Of a DNA stretch of 40,051 bases, positions 24,141-32,332 are shown in pieces. Origin of the DNA: Deltaproteobacteria bacterium (GTDB lineage: Bacteria > Myxococcota > Myxococcia > Myxococcales > 40CM-4-68-19); assembly GCA_005879315.1 (NCBI GenBank), contig VBLC01000080.1, positions 1 through 40,051 of the forward strand, written 5' to 3'. The position numbers were made by a program, and so were the translations under genes. The first letter of the stretch is position 1, and each line of letters opens with the position of its first letter. The notes below the pieces were generated by a model. The model was not told the DNA's origin, did not search any database, and saw only the letters and a program-made list of their open reading frames with translations.

Positions 24141-25190
24141 TCACCATTGCAAGAGCACCAGCTCGGAGCAGAAGCCGGGGCCCATCGCCGAGAGCAGCCC
24201 GTAGTCGCCGGGCTGCGGTTCGCCCGAGGCGAGCAGGTCTGCGAGCACGAAGAGCACCGAGGCGGAGGAGAGGTTCCCCGCCGTCTGCAGCGAATCCCAG
24301 CTGCGCTGCAGCGCCCGGCTCGGCAGCTCCAGCGCCTCCTCGACCGCCTCGAGCACCTTGGGCCCGCCCGGGTGGCAGATGAAGTGGCGGATGCCGGCGC
24401 GCGAGAGGCCCTGCTCGGCGAGAAAGGCATCGACGTCGCCGCGCAGCCGCTCGCGCACCAGCTGCGGGACGGCAGGCGAGAGCACGACCTTGAATCCGGA
24501 GTCGACGATGTCCCAGCCCATCACGCGCTCGGTGCCGGGATAGAAGATCGATCGGGTGGCGACGATCCGCGGACCGCGCCCGCGCGCGCCGCCCTCCAGC
24601 ACCACCGCCGCCGCGCCGTCGCCGAAGAGACCGCTGGCGATGATGTTGGGGATGGAGAGATCCTCGCGCTGCAGCGTGAGCGAGCAGAGCTCGACGGCGA
24701 GCAGCACCGCGATCTCGCCGGGCGCTGCGCGCAGGACGTCGTGCGCGCGGGAGATTCCCGCAGCGCCGGCCACGCAGCCGAGGCCGAAGATGGGCACGCG
24801 CTTGACCGAGTCGCGCAGGCCGAGCGGCTCGACCAGGCGCGCGTCGATCGAGGGCGTGGCGATGCCCGTGACGGTGACGAAGAAGAGATGATCGACCTGG
24901 GCAGGAGCGAGGTCCGCGGCGAGCAATGCGCTGCGCACGGCGCGCTCGCCGACGAGGGTCGCGGCGCGCGTCCAGGCGGCGTTGCGCGCGGCGAAGCTCT
25001 CCAGCGCGGAATACTCCTCGAGGGGCAGCGCCAGGTGCCGCCCGCCGACGCGCACCGCGCGGTGGAGCTGCTCGAGCCGCTCGAGATTGAAATGCTTCTT
25101 CCCCCAGTGCTCGCGGAAGGCGGCGAGCAGCGTCTCCTGATCGACGTAGTTGTCGGGCAGCGCCGTCTGTGCCGAGAGAACGCGGGTCAC
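24141..25190 (-). CDS. Type III polyketide synthase (chalcone/alkylpyrone synthase family)
   Basis: This 349-residue thiolase-fold enzyme has the full Cys-His-Asn triad: Cys139 in FGLGCVAGAAG, His273 in FICHPGGPKVLEA and Asn306 in TAGNLSSASVLFVL. The C-terminal GPGF loop (MGPGFCSELV) of type III PKSs is also present. Such enzymes extend an acyl starter with malonyl-CoA and cyclise it to alkylpyrones, resorcinols or related phenolic lipids. I chose the GTG at 25190 because GGAG precedes it and the longer in-frame reading would run across the divergent PilZ gene start. It is the first gene of the operon with ACP, FAAL and FAD enzyme. Direct ACP-borne fatty-acyl priming is the likely logic here, in place of acyl-CoA. 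Confidence 0.93.
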   Translation of the reverse strand: MTRVLSAQTALPDNYVDQETLLAAFREHWGKKHFNLERLEQLHRAVRVGGRHLALPLEEYSALESFAARNAAWTRAATLVGERAVRSALLAADLAPAQVDHLFFVTVTGIATPSIDARLVEPLGLRDSVKRVPIFGLGCVAGAAGISRAHDVLRAAPGEIAVLLAVELCSLTLQREDLSIPNIIASGLFGDGAAAVVLEGGARGRGPRIVATRSIFYPGTERVMGWDIVDSGFKVVLSPAVPQLVRERLRGDVDAFLAEQGLSRAGIRHFICHPGGPKVLEAVEEALELPSRALQRSWDSLQTAGNLSSASVLFVLADLLASGEPQPGDYGLLSAMGPGFCSELVLLQW

Positions 25191-25266
25191 CGCCTCTCCA
25201 CTCGCACCCGGTGGACCCGGCCGCAAGCACTTCCAACTTGGCTGGCCGTCATGGAACAGTGCGGCC

Positions 25267-25920
25267 ATGCGGAAGCCGCTGGTCTTTCCCGTGCGCTTCG
25301 TCGCCGAGGGGCAGACGGTGCAGAGCACTTCGCGCGACCTGGATGAAGAGAGCGTCTTCGTCCGCTGCGTCGAGCCGCCCGAGCGCGGCGAGCGGGTGGT
25401 TCTGCGCCTCTATCTGCCGGGGATCGCGGCGGGAGATTCTCTCGAGGGCGCTGTCACCGAGACTTCCTCCGAGGGATTCCGCGCCTCCTTCACCGACCTG
25501 CCGGAAGAGGCGCGGCAGCAGATCCAAGCGGCTCTTGCCGCTGGGCCGTCTGCGCAGCCGGCGGCCGTCGAGCCGCTCGAGCACCCGTCCGCCGCCGAGC
25601 GGCGTCTCTTGCCCCGCTACCTCGATCGGTTTCGCGTCACGCTGCAATTCGCCCGACACCGCGCCCAGCGCGAGGCGCTCAACCTGAGCGCGACCGGGCT
25701 CTTCATCCAGACCGACGCGCCGCCGGCCATCGACCAGATCGTGCAGGTGATCCTGGAACTGCCCGACGGCAAGCCGCCGGCCGAGACGCAAGCGATCGTC
25801 GTCCACCGCGTCGTGCCGGGCGACGTCGCCGTTCCAGGCGCGGGCGTGCAGTTCATCGCCGCGGACGACGATTTCCGGGCGCGGCTCGACGCTTATCTGG
25901 AGAAGCTTTACCGGCGTTAG
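25267..25920 (+). CDS. Tandem PilZ-domain protein
   Basis: This 217-residue protein has two PilZ-like halves. The C-terminal half (~110-215) has LPRYLDRFRVTLQF, NLSATGLFIQTD and GAGVQFIA, which match the RxxxR and N-x-S-x-x-G signatures used to bind cyclic di-GMP, although the first Arg pair is spaced loosely. The N-terminal half (~1-95) has the PilZ-like beta pattern (FPVRFVAEGQTVQSTSRDLDEESVFVRC) but without clear N-x-S-x-x-G. It is divergent from the type III PKS with 76 bp between starts. The end converges on the next gene with overlapping stops (TTAG at 25917-25920). Confidence 0.85.
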   Translation: MRKPLVFPVRFVAEGQTVQSTSRDLDEESVFVRCVEPPERGERVVLRLYLPGIAAGDSLEGAVTETSSEGFRASFTDLPEEARQQIQAALAAGPSAQPAAVEPLEHPSAAERRLLPRYLDRFRVTLQFARHRAQREALNLSATGLFIQTDAPPAIDQIVQVILELPDGKPPAETQAIVVHRVVPGDVAVPGAGVQFIAADDDFRARLDAYLEKLYRR

Positions 25921-26351
25921 AGCATCACCTTGCCGGCCTTGCTGTTGATCGCTTCGCGCAGCGCGTCCAGATCGCGCTGCTCGGGATGCCACTCGCGCAG
26001 GTGCGACAGCCGCCGCTCGGCGAAGCGATGCGCGGCGACGACCACCGACGGCGCCCCGTGCCCGTGCGCCACCTGCTCCACCTGGCGCGCCAGCTTGGCT
26101 GTCTCGTGGCGGTGGTGCGGGTCGATCTTGCCGTCGTCGCGCACGCGGATCTTCGAGAACCAGAGGCGCGCGATCTGCGACGGCCTGCGGTTGCGCATCT
26201 CCAGCGACATTCCGATGCAGCGGACGAAGCCGTCGCCGTCGTGCGGCAGGGGCCGCTCGCCCACGAGAAAGCGCTGCATCGAAGGGTTCGAGATGCGCCG
26301 GATCTCTCCGGGAGCGGTGCGCTGGAAGAACCAGAGTGCCATCCGCGGCAT
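25917..26351 (-). CDS. Unrecognised 144-aa protein
   Basis: No family was recognised. The product is soluble-looking with an N-terminal MALWFFQRTAPGEIRRI (ATG 26342 is an alternative start), an Arg-rich middle (MRNRRPSQIARLWFSKIRVRDDGKID) and a C-terminal amphipathic stretch (DLDALREAINSKAGKV). There is no signal peptide or membrane segment. GC-biased codon positions and the convergent stop overlap with the PilZ gene support a real gene. It is 85 bp downstream of the DUF488 gene on the same strand, so a shared transcript is possible unless the hairpin at 26430-26453 terminates it. Confidence 0.6.
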   Translation of the reverse strand: MPRMALWFFQRTAPGEIRRISNPSMQRFLVGERPLPHDGDGFVRCIGMSLEMRNRRPSQIARLWFSKIRVRDDGKIDPHHRHETAKLARQVEQVAHGHGAPSVVVAAHRFAERRLSHLREWHPEQRDLDALREAINSKAGKVML

Positions 26352-26429
26352 CCCCGCCTCGCCGCCTCCGAGCGCGGCTCCTCGATCGGTAACACGAGGG
26401 ACGCCGAGCGCAAGAACACTTCCCCGCCG

Positions 26430-26453
26430 GGGCTGTTCAGCGAGAAACAGCCC
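26430..26453 (-). terminator. Hairpin overlapping the DUF488 stop codon
   Basis: On the complementary strand an 8-bp perfect stem GGGCTGTT/AACAGCCC encloses an 8-nt loop (26438-26445). The TGA stop of the DUF488 gene (26437-26439) lies within it. The downstream sequence has only a weak T-rich tail (GTGTTCTTG), so termination may be partial. Confidence 0.35.
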
Positions 26454-26811
26454 TCTCCACCAGGCTTTTGAGCAGCGTCCTGTGGCAGCAGCTCTCCTCG
26501 GCGCAGGCCGAGGAGCAGAGCAAGGTCAGGGTCTCGCCCGAGCGCACCCGTTCCGCCAGATGCTCGATCAAGCCGCGGCGCGCGGCCATCTCGGCCAGGT
26601 AGCGCGAGCGGTACTCCTTCCAGCCGATGGTCCGGCCGCGCTTTCCGTAAGCGTCGGCGTGCAGCTCGATGCTCGGGCCGAGGTCCTTCCACCAGGCGTC
26701 CCACGTCTCGTCCGCCTTGCGCACACCGCGCGGGCGATAGCGGCACACCAGGAGCCGGAAGCCGTCGCCGGGCTGTCGCGCATCGTTCCAGCGTCGCGTG
26801 CGGATGGTCAT
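26437..26811 (-). CDS. DUF488 family protein (YeaO-like)
   Basis: This 124-residue protein has the family's conserved blocks: LLVCRYRPRGVRKADETWDAWWKDLGPS, YGKRGRTIGWKEYRSRYLAEM and a C-terminal TLLCSSACAEESCCHRTLL, where the Cys-His-Arg matches the CHR of DUF488. Function of the family is not known. The start is the ATG at 26811, since the frame further upstream crosses the next divergent gene. It is divergent from the pseudo-receiver gene with 78 bp between starts. Confidence 0.88.
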   Translation of the reverse strand: MTIRTRRWNDARQPGDGFRLLVCRYRPRGVRKADETWDAWWKDLGPSIELHADAYGKRGRTIGWKEYRSRYLAEMAARRGLIEHLAERVRSGETLTLLCSSACAEESCCHRTLLKSLVERAVSR

Positions 26812-26889
26812 CGGTTCTCTCTTGCAGCGCAGAAGGGAATTCTTCTCAATCCAGGGAGGGTGGGGTAGTTTGCTTCTGAGAGGAGATTC

Positions 26890-28827
26890 GTGCCCGCAAC
26901 CCGGCTTCTGGTCGTCGCCGACTCCAAGATGCTGGCCGCGCTCGCCGCCGGCCTCCGCGATGGCGGGAAGTTCGACGTGCTCCCCGTGCCGCTGGGCGAC
27001 GCCGCCAGCGCGCAGGCGGCTGCTGCAAGCGCCGACGCGCTCGCGCTCTTCTACGGCGCTCCCGACAAGCCGCTGCCCGCCGCGCTGCAAGCGCTCGCTC
27101 CCAAAGTGCGCGAGCGCGGCGGCAGGGTGGTTGCCGTCCTGCAGCGCGAGCAGACCGCGCAGCGCGACGAATGCTTCCGCGCCGGCGCCAGCGACCTGCT
27201 CTTCATGCCCATGCCCAAGGACCAGTTCCTCGCGCGGCTGGTCGCGGCGGTGGGCTTGAGCTGGTCGCCGGAGGCGGGGACGCCCGCGCCCGTCTCGATT
27301 TCGACGCGCACCTCGACGGCGCGAATGGAATATGCGGCGATTAGCGCCGCGGGCATCGAGGCGCCTGGCGAGCTGCCGGTGAAGAGCGGCGAGACCGTCC
27401 GGCTGAGCTGGGGCAATTTCCAGAGCTGGGGGTTGGTGGTTCGAGGCGGCCCCTCCGTGCAGATCCGCTTCGCGGGCCTCGCTCCCGACGAGGAGGCCAA
27501 CATCCGCGATTGGCTCAAGAACGGCGGGCGCGCTGCAGCGCCGCCGGCGCCTGCCCCGACGCCGGCGAAGCCCGCCGCGGCCTCGCCAGCTCCTGCGGCC
27601 GGACCTCCGCCCGGATTCGCTGAACGCAAGCCGGTCAAGCCGCAGACGCCGATGGCGCAGACCCGTCCCCCGCAGGCGCCGGCCCGCATCGCTCCGCCGG
27701 TGATGAATCGTGGCAACGGTGCTCCCGCGGCAAAACCGGCCGCGCCGCCTGCGAGACCGCCGCCAGCGAAGCCGCCGCCAGCGAAGCCGCCTCCACCGCC
27801 CAAGGCAGAACAGAAACAAGTACTGCCGGGCTTGTTCGATGACGCCGCTCCGGCCGGCGCCGAATCCGCTGCGGCCTCCGGTCCCTCCTGGCCGGTGCCT
27901 GCCGACCTCACGGAGACGAGGTCCGCCGCGCTGGAATTTCTCCACGCCAAGACGGTCTCCGCCGACTTGCCGCCGACGCTCGCCGCCTCGGTGAAGAAGA
28001 TCGCGAGCACCCTGAGCTCAGGCGAGCGGTCCGCCCTGGAGAACGCCGGCCCCGAATCGCACCTCGCCGACGCGCTCGCCGCGCGCATCTCGCTCGACGC
28101 CGCCACTGCCGAGGGCGTGGTCCTCTACGGCAGCAAAGGCATGCCCACCGTCGACGCGGCGGGCGTCGCCGCGCTGACTCAGCTGGCTGATGCGGCGGCG
28201 GCGCGCCTGCAGCAGGAAGCCAACGCCGCCATCGGCAAGGGGCAGGTCGAGCAGCTGCAGATGGTCACGGCAGCCAGCGCCGCCCTCAGCCGCGATCTAC
28301 TCGCCTTCAAGGAGACCGCCGATCGGCTGCGCGGAGTCGGGGCTGCGCCGCGGCTCGGCGCGGGAGGGCTCGACCCGGATGTCGTCCTCCCCGGACAGCA
28401 GCCGCGGCCGCGCACGCCGACCCAGCCGGGCGCGCCGGTGGTCAAGGCGGAGCTGCGCGACTTTCAGGGCCTGGAGGCGAAAAGGAGCGGCGGCAAGACG
28501 GTCTTCTTTCTCATCGTCCTCGCGCTGTTCATCGCCAGCCTCTCCTACGCGTTCTTCTTCGCCCGGCCGCGCAGCAGCGAGCTCTCGCCGGAGGCCGCCG
28601 GCCCCAACGTGGTGCGCATCGAGGTGAGCGGGCCGCAGGCGCTGATCACGGTCAAGCAGGCCTGGGCCGACAACCCAGATGTGGGCAGGCTCGTCAATCT
28701 TCTCCGCAGCAACCAGATACAGTCCGCGCTCGTCCGCCTCCCGACGGGAGGGAACGTCGGCATCCTCGACGTCAAGACTGGAAAGCTGGTGGGCAGGCCC
28801 AGGCCGCCGGCCGCGCCGGCGAAGTGA
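26890..28827 (+). CDS. Pseudo-receiver/PilZ-like membrane protein
   Basis: Residues 1-125 have a response-regulator fold (LLVVADSKMLAALAAGLRDGGKFDVL..., GASDLLFMPMPKDQFLARL), but the strand that should end in the phospho-accepting Asp reads ALALFYGAPDKP, so phosphorylation is unlikely. Residues ~135-220 look PilZ-like (ARMEYAAISAAGIEAPGELPVKSGETVRL). A Pro/Ala/Lys-rich linker follows (~220-315), containing the repeat PPAKPPPAKPPP, then a helical domain (~345-530) and a transmembrane helix (~545-565: VFFLIVLALFIASLSYAFFF). A C-terminal beta domain of about 80 residues ends the protein. The GTG start at 26890 has AGGAGA just upstream. The stop abuts that of the pilin-like gene (TGATCA at 28825-28830). 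A c-di-GMP-linked role in motility or secretion is inference. Confidence 0.75.
   Translation: MPATRLLVVADSKMLAALAAGLRDGGKFDVLPVPLGDAASAQAAAASADALALFYGAPDKPLPAALQALAPKVRERGGRVVAVLQREQTAQRDECFRAGASDLLFMPMPKDQFLARLVAAVGLSWSPEAGTPAPVSISTRTSTARMEYAAISAAGIEAPGELPVKSGETVRLSWGNFQSWGLVVRGGPSVQIRFAGLAPDEEANIRDWLKNGGRAAAPPAPAPTPAKPAAASPAPAAGPPPGFAERKPVKPQTPMAQTRPPQAPARIAPPVMNRGNGAPAAKPAAPPARPPPAKPPPAKPPPPPKAEQKQVLPGLFDDAAPAGAESAAASGPSWPVPADLTETRSAALEFLHAKTVSADLPPTLAASVKKIASTLSSGERSALENAGPESHLADALAARISLDAATAEGVVLYGSKGMPTVDAAGVAALTQLADAAAARLQQEANAAIGKGQVEQLQMVTAASAALSRDLLAFKETADRLRGVGAAPRLGAGGLDPDVVLPGQQPRPRTPTQPGAPVVKAELRDFQGLEAKRSGGKTVFFLIVLALFIASLSYAFFFARPRSSELSPEAAGPNVVRIEVSGPQALITVKQAWADNPDVGRLVNLLRSNQIQSALVRLPTGGNVGILDVKTGKLVGRPRPPAAPAK
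27766..27795 (+). repeat. 15-bp tandem repeat in the Pro-rich linker
   Basis: GCGAAGCCGCCGCCA is repeated twice in direct tandem (second copy with one change), encoding A-K-P-P-P twice. It sits within the linker of the pseudo-receiver protein and may vary in copy number. Confidence 0.6.
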
Positions 28828-29376
28828 TCAGAAGCCCGGGGCGGGGTACTCGGCTACGCCGAGGACGGTATTGGCCTGCAGCGACTCCTGGTATTCGTAG
28901 TTCCCCGACATCGCGCCGACCGTGCCGTCGTCCGTGCCACAGTCGTGGGTGGCGTCGCCAAAACCGGGGAACATGCCGCAGACGTAGAAGGTCAGCTGGT
29001 CGGAGGCGTCGACGCTGTAGCGGTAGCGCAGCTTGATGTTGCCTTCCGGAGGGAAGGGCATGTCCACCCAGCCGTGACCGGCGTTGGACCATTGTCCGCC
29101 GGGGCCAGGCACGCTGGCGGGGTTCCAGGCGCTCACCCGGCCCGCGTGGGACATGTCGAACCCGCCCGGGTTGGCGAAGTAGTTCGACTGGTCATTGTAG
29201 ATGTTCATGAAGTACTGGCGGACCTTGTTCAGCACGACGTTCACTTCGGTGCGGTGGGCGCGCGCCGTCGTCTTCAGATAGAAGGGGATGGCGATGCCGC
29301 TGATGATGCCGAGGATCATCACGACCAGCATGACCTCGACCATGGTGAAACCGCGGCTCCGGCGGGCGTTGCGCAT
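28828..29376 (-). CDS. Type IV pilin-like protein
   Basis: This 182-residue prepilin has a short basic leader ending in Gly, then FTMVEVMLVVMILGIISGIAIPFY: cleavage G-F, N-methyl-Phe and Glu5 of mature pilins. The remaining globular domain has a Cys pair (YVCGMFPGFGDATHDCG) that could close a short D-loop. Expected to be processed by PilD and inserted into a type IV pilus or type II secretion pseudopilus; neither set of genes is present here, so it is a lone pilin. ATG 29376 is chosen since the longer reading adds 12 residues outside the leader type. It lies 49 bp downstream of dinB on the same strand. Confidence 0.9.
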   Translation of the reverse strand: MRNARRSRGFTMVEVMLVVMILGIISGIAIPFYLKTTARAHRTEVNVVLNKVRQYFMNIYNDQSNYFANPGGFDMSHAGRVSAWNPASVPGPGGQWSNAGHGWVDMPFPPEGNIKLRYRYSVDASDQLTFYVCGMFPGFGDATHDCGTDDGTVGAMSGNYEYQESLQANTVLGVAEYPAPGF

Positions 29377-29425
29377 GGCCTGATTGTGGGGCCCCGCGAC
29401 CTCGGGCTGCAAGTCTTTGGGTGCC

Positions 29426-30586
29426 CTACAGGGGCCTACCCTTCTTTTTCAGCAGATCGGCCGGCAGGACGGCGTCGGGACCGAATTTTTCGGCGATCCG
29501 GTCGAGCGAGCGATTGAGGCGTTCGCGCTTCTTCGCCTCCTCCTGGAAGAGCCCCAGCTGCGGTGCGGCGGGGCCGAGGTCGCCTGCGTGTACACCCGTG
29601 AGGCGCACCGGCCGCAACTCGACGCGATCGAGCTGCCGCGCCGCGACCCGGTAGATCTCGGCGCCGTCGTCGGTGGGATCGGGCAGCGTCTCTTGCCGGG
29701 TAGCGATGCGGAAGTCGGCGAACTTGATCTTGAGGTGAACGGAGCGGGCCCGCAGTCCCGCCCGGCGCAGGCGCGCGGCGACGCGGAGCGCCTGCCCGTG
29801 GATGAAGGGCAAGAGATGCTCGCCCTGCAGATCCTCCTCGAAGGTCTCCTCCGCCCCGACGCTCTTGGCCTGCAGATCGGGCTCGACGCTGCGCGGGTCG
29901 ATGCCGTTGGCGAGGTCGTGCAGCCAGCGGCCATTCGATCCCAGCTGCGCCTCGAGAAAGGCGGGGTCGGCGCGGGCGACGTCGCCGATCCGCCGGAGGC
30001 CGAGCCGCTTGAGCTGCTCGTCGGTGCGCGGCCCCACTCCCCAGAGCCGCGCGGCCGGCAGCGGGGCGAGAAACTCGCGCACCTGCCCGCGCGGCACCTC
30101 GAGGAGGCCGTCGGGCTTGGACAGCTCGGAAGCGATCTTTGCCGCGAACTTCACCTCTGCGATGCCGACGCTGGCGGTGAGCTGCGTCTCGCCGCGGATC
30201 TTCGCCTTGATCGACTGCGCCTGCGCGAGCGGAGGGCCGAGCAGCGACTGCGAGCGGGTCACGTCGAGAAAGGCCTCGTCGAGCGAGAGCCCCTCCACCT
30301 CTGGCGTGAAGGAGTGGAAGATGGCGAAGACCTGCTCGCTCACCGCCGAGTACTTCTCGAAGTCGGGCGGCACGACCGACAGCTGCGGGCAGAGCCGGAT
30401 GGCGCGCGCCATCGGCATCGCCGAGCGGACGCCGAAGGGCCGCGCCTCGTAGCTGGCGGCGAGCACCACGCCGCGCCGCGAGGGCCCTCCCACCGCCACC
30501 GGCTTGCCGCGCAGCCGCGGGTCGTCGCGCTGCGCCACCGAGGCGTAGAAAGCGTCCATGTCGACGTGGAGGATGGCCTGCTCCAT
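29426..30586 (-). CDS. dinB: DNA polymerase IV (Y-family translesion polymerase)
   Basis: This 386-residue Y-family polymerase has the palm motif LHVDMDAFYASV (metal-binding Asp9 and Asp11), GVVLAASYEARPFGVRSAMP, the signature EGLSLDEAFLDVT, and helix-hairpin-helix LWGVGPRTDEQLKRLGL. A clamp-binding motif QLGLF occurs about 45 residues before the C-terminus. It performs error-prone synthesis past lesions. The start is ATG 30586; the frame stays open upstream for a long way but that would run across the divergent HDAC gene. Only 24 bp separate the two divergent starts, so promoters must lie within coding sequence. No LexA box was identified. Confidence 0.95.
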   Translation of the reverse strand: MEQAILHVDMDAFYASVAQRDDPRLRGKPVAVGGPSRRGVVLAASYEARPFGVRSAMPMARAIRLCPQLSVVPPDFEKYSAVSEQVFAIFHSFTPEVEGLSLDEAFLDVTRSQSLLGPPLAQAQSIKAKIRGETQLTASVGIAEVKFAAKIASELSKPDGLLEVPRGQVREFLAPLPAARLWGVGPRTDEQLKRLGLRRIGDVARADPAFLEAQLGSNGRWLHDLANGIDPRSVEPDLQAKSVGAEETFEEDLQGEHLLPFIHGQALRVAARLRRAGLRARSVHLKIKFADFRIATRQETLPDPTDDGAEIYRVAARQLDRVELRPVRLTGVHAGDLGPAAPQLGLFQEEAKKRERLNRSLDRIAEKFGPDAVLPADLLKKKGRPL

Positions 30587-30610
30587 CGCAGCGCATGGTA
30601 ACCCTTTGCG

Positions 30611-32329
30611 GTGCTCCGCGGGGTCGAAGGCCGGGTCCGGCGCTGGCTTTTCGGGCGCGATTTTTCTCTCTGGTATGCGCCGGAGTACCGGTTGCCCTTG
30701 AGCCACCTCGAGGCGCGCACCGGATTCGACCCGCGACGCTCCGCCTACGCGCTCTGGTATCTGCTGGACAGAGGGGCGGTCGCTCTTCGCGATCTTCGTA
30801 TGCCGCGCAAGGCCGAATACTCCGAGCTGGCCCGCGTGCATTCGCCGGAGCTGCTCGACTCGCTCAGCCGGGCGGAGACGGCCGCCCGCGTCTGGTCGGT
30901 GGACCCCAGCGACGTGCCGGTCGACGAGGTGATGACCACCGTCCGGCTCGCCTGCGGCGCGACCATCGACGCCGCGCGCGAAATGGCGGCGCCCTCGCCG
31001 CGCGCGGTAGGCCGGCGCGCGCTCAATCTGCTGGGCGGATTTCATCATGCGAAGCCGGACGTTGCCGGCGGCTTCTGCCCCGTCAACGATCTGGCCGTCG
31101 CCATCGCCGCGCTGCGAGCCGAGGGATTTTCCGGCCGCGTCCTGGTGCTCGATCTCGATGCCCATCCGCCCGACGGCACCGCCGCATGCCTCGAGCGCGA
31201 TCCTTCCCACTGGATCGGATCGATCTCGGGCGCGGACTGGGGACCGATGGGAAACGTCGACGAGACGGTCCTGCCCGAGCACGCCGGCGACGAGCCGTAC
31301 CTCCGCGCGCTCGAGGCCTTGCTCGCGCGGATGCCGCCGGGCGATCTCGCCTTCGTCGTCGCCGGAGGCGACGTGCTCTTCGGCGATCAGCTCGGCAACC
31401 TCGGCCTCAGTCTGGCTGGCTGTCGCGAGCGCGACCTGCGCGTCGCCGATGCGCTCTCACGTGTCCCCTCGGTGTGGCTGCCCGCGGGCGGATATGGCCG
31501 GGACGGATGGCGCGCCCTGGCCGGCACGGGGCTGGCGCTCGCGACTCGATCGCGCGCGCCGATCCCCGCCAGGTACGATCCCCTGCGGGCGAGATTTTCG
31601 GCGATCGCACGCAGCATCCTGCCGGCCGATCTCGGCGAGGAGATCGACGAGGACGTCGGCCTCGGCAGCACGCGCCGCAAGCTCTTCCTCGAGTTCTACA
31701 GCGCCGAGGGGCTCGAGCACGCGCTCCACCGATACGGAGTGCTCACCGAGCTGGGCCGGCTGGGCTACGGGCCTTTCCAGGTAGAGATCCAGCGCGAGGG
31801 AGTGGGCCAAAGCGCGAGGGTGATCGATCTTCCCAGCGGCCAGGCGCTGATCGAGCTGGTAGCGGAGAAGCGGCGCATCGGCGGAGCGGAGATGCTCTAC
31901 GTGCACTGGCTCGCGCTGCGCCATCCCCGGGCGCGCTTCTCCCAGGAGCGGCCACAGCTGCCGGGGCAGGACGTGCCGGGGCTGGGAATGGCCAAGGAGA
32001 TCTCTGCGCTGCTCTTGCGCATGGCGATGCGGCTCGGTCTCGAGGGGATCGCCCTGCGACCCGCCGCGTACCACCTCGCCTACAACGGCCGCCAGCTCCT
32101 CCGCTTCCTCGATCCGGCGCGGCAGGGCCGCTTCGAGGCGCTCGTCCGCGACCTGGCCGGGCTATCGCTCACGGATGCGACCCGGGCCGTCTCGCAAGGC
32201 CGCGTGCTCCTGGAGGGGGCACCCTATCGATGGGAGCCGGACGAGATGGTGCAGTGGATCAACCCCCGCCCCGACGAGCGCGAGGCTATCGAGAAGGAGA
32301 AGCAGCGGGTGAGATTCCGGATCTCCTGA
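30611..32329 (+). CDS. Class IV-like histone-deacetylase homologue with large C-terminal extension
   Basis: This 572-residue protein has the deacetylase fold in residues ~1-320: GGFHHAKPDVAGGFCPVND (catalytic His145/His146), VLDLDAHPPDGT (zinc ligands Asp183 and His185), VAGGDVLFGDQLGNLGLS (zinc ligand Asp254) and PAGGYGRDGW (transition-state Tyr295). The DLDAH and GGD..GD.LG patterns are nearest to HDAC11-type class IV enzymes. Residues ~340-565 form an extra domain of unknown family (LFLEFYSAEGLEHALHRYG...YVHWLALRHPRARFSQERP). The likely activity is deacylation of Nε-acyl-Lys or polyamine-like amides. The start is GTG at 30611. It converges with the 53-aa membrane protein (3 bp between stops). 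Confidence 0.85.
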   Translation: MLRGVEGRVRRWLFGRDFSLWYAPEYRLPLSHLEARTGFDPRRSAYALWYLLDRGAVALRDLRMPRKAEYSELARVHSPELLDSLSRAETAARVWSVDPSDVPVDEVMTTVRLACGATIDAAREMAAPSPRAVGRRALNLLGGFHHAKPDVAGGFCPVNDLAVAIAALRAEGFSGRVLVLDLDAHPPDGTAACLERDPSHWIGSISGADWGPMGNVDETVLPEHAGDEPYLRALEALLARMPPGDLAFVVAGGDVLFGDQLGNLGLSLAGCRERDLRVADALSRVPSVWLPAGGYGRDGWRALAGTGLALATRSRAPIPARYDPLRARFSAIARSILPADLGEEIDEDVGLGSTRRKLFLEFYSAEGLEHALHRYGVLTELGRLGYGPFQVEIQREGVGQSARVIDLPSGQALIELVAEKRRIGGAEMLYVHWLALRHPRARFSQERPQLPGQDVPGLGMAKEISALLLRMAMRLGLEGIALRPAAYHLAYNGRQLLRFLDPARQGRFEALVRDLAGLSLTDATRAVSQGRVLLEGAPYRWEPDEMVQWINPRPDEREAIEKEKQRVRFRIS

Positions 32330-32332
32330 GTC

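Noticed and set aside
29401-29430. Sigma54-like promoter (GGGCAC...TTGCA) upstream of the pilin-like gene
   Set aside because: The -24 GG and -12 GC elements are 13 bases apart instead of 10, so it does not fit a sigma54 site.
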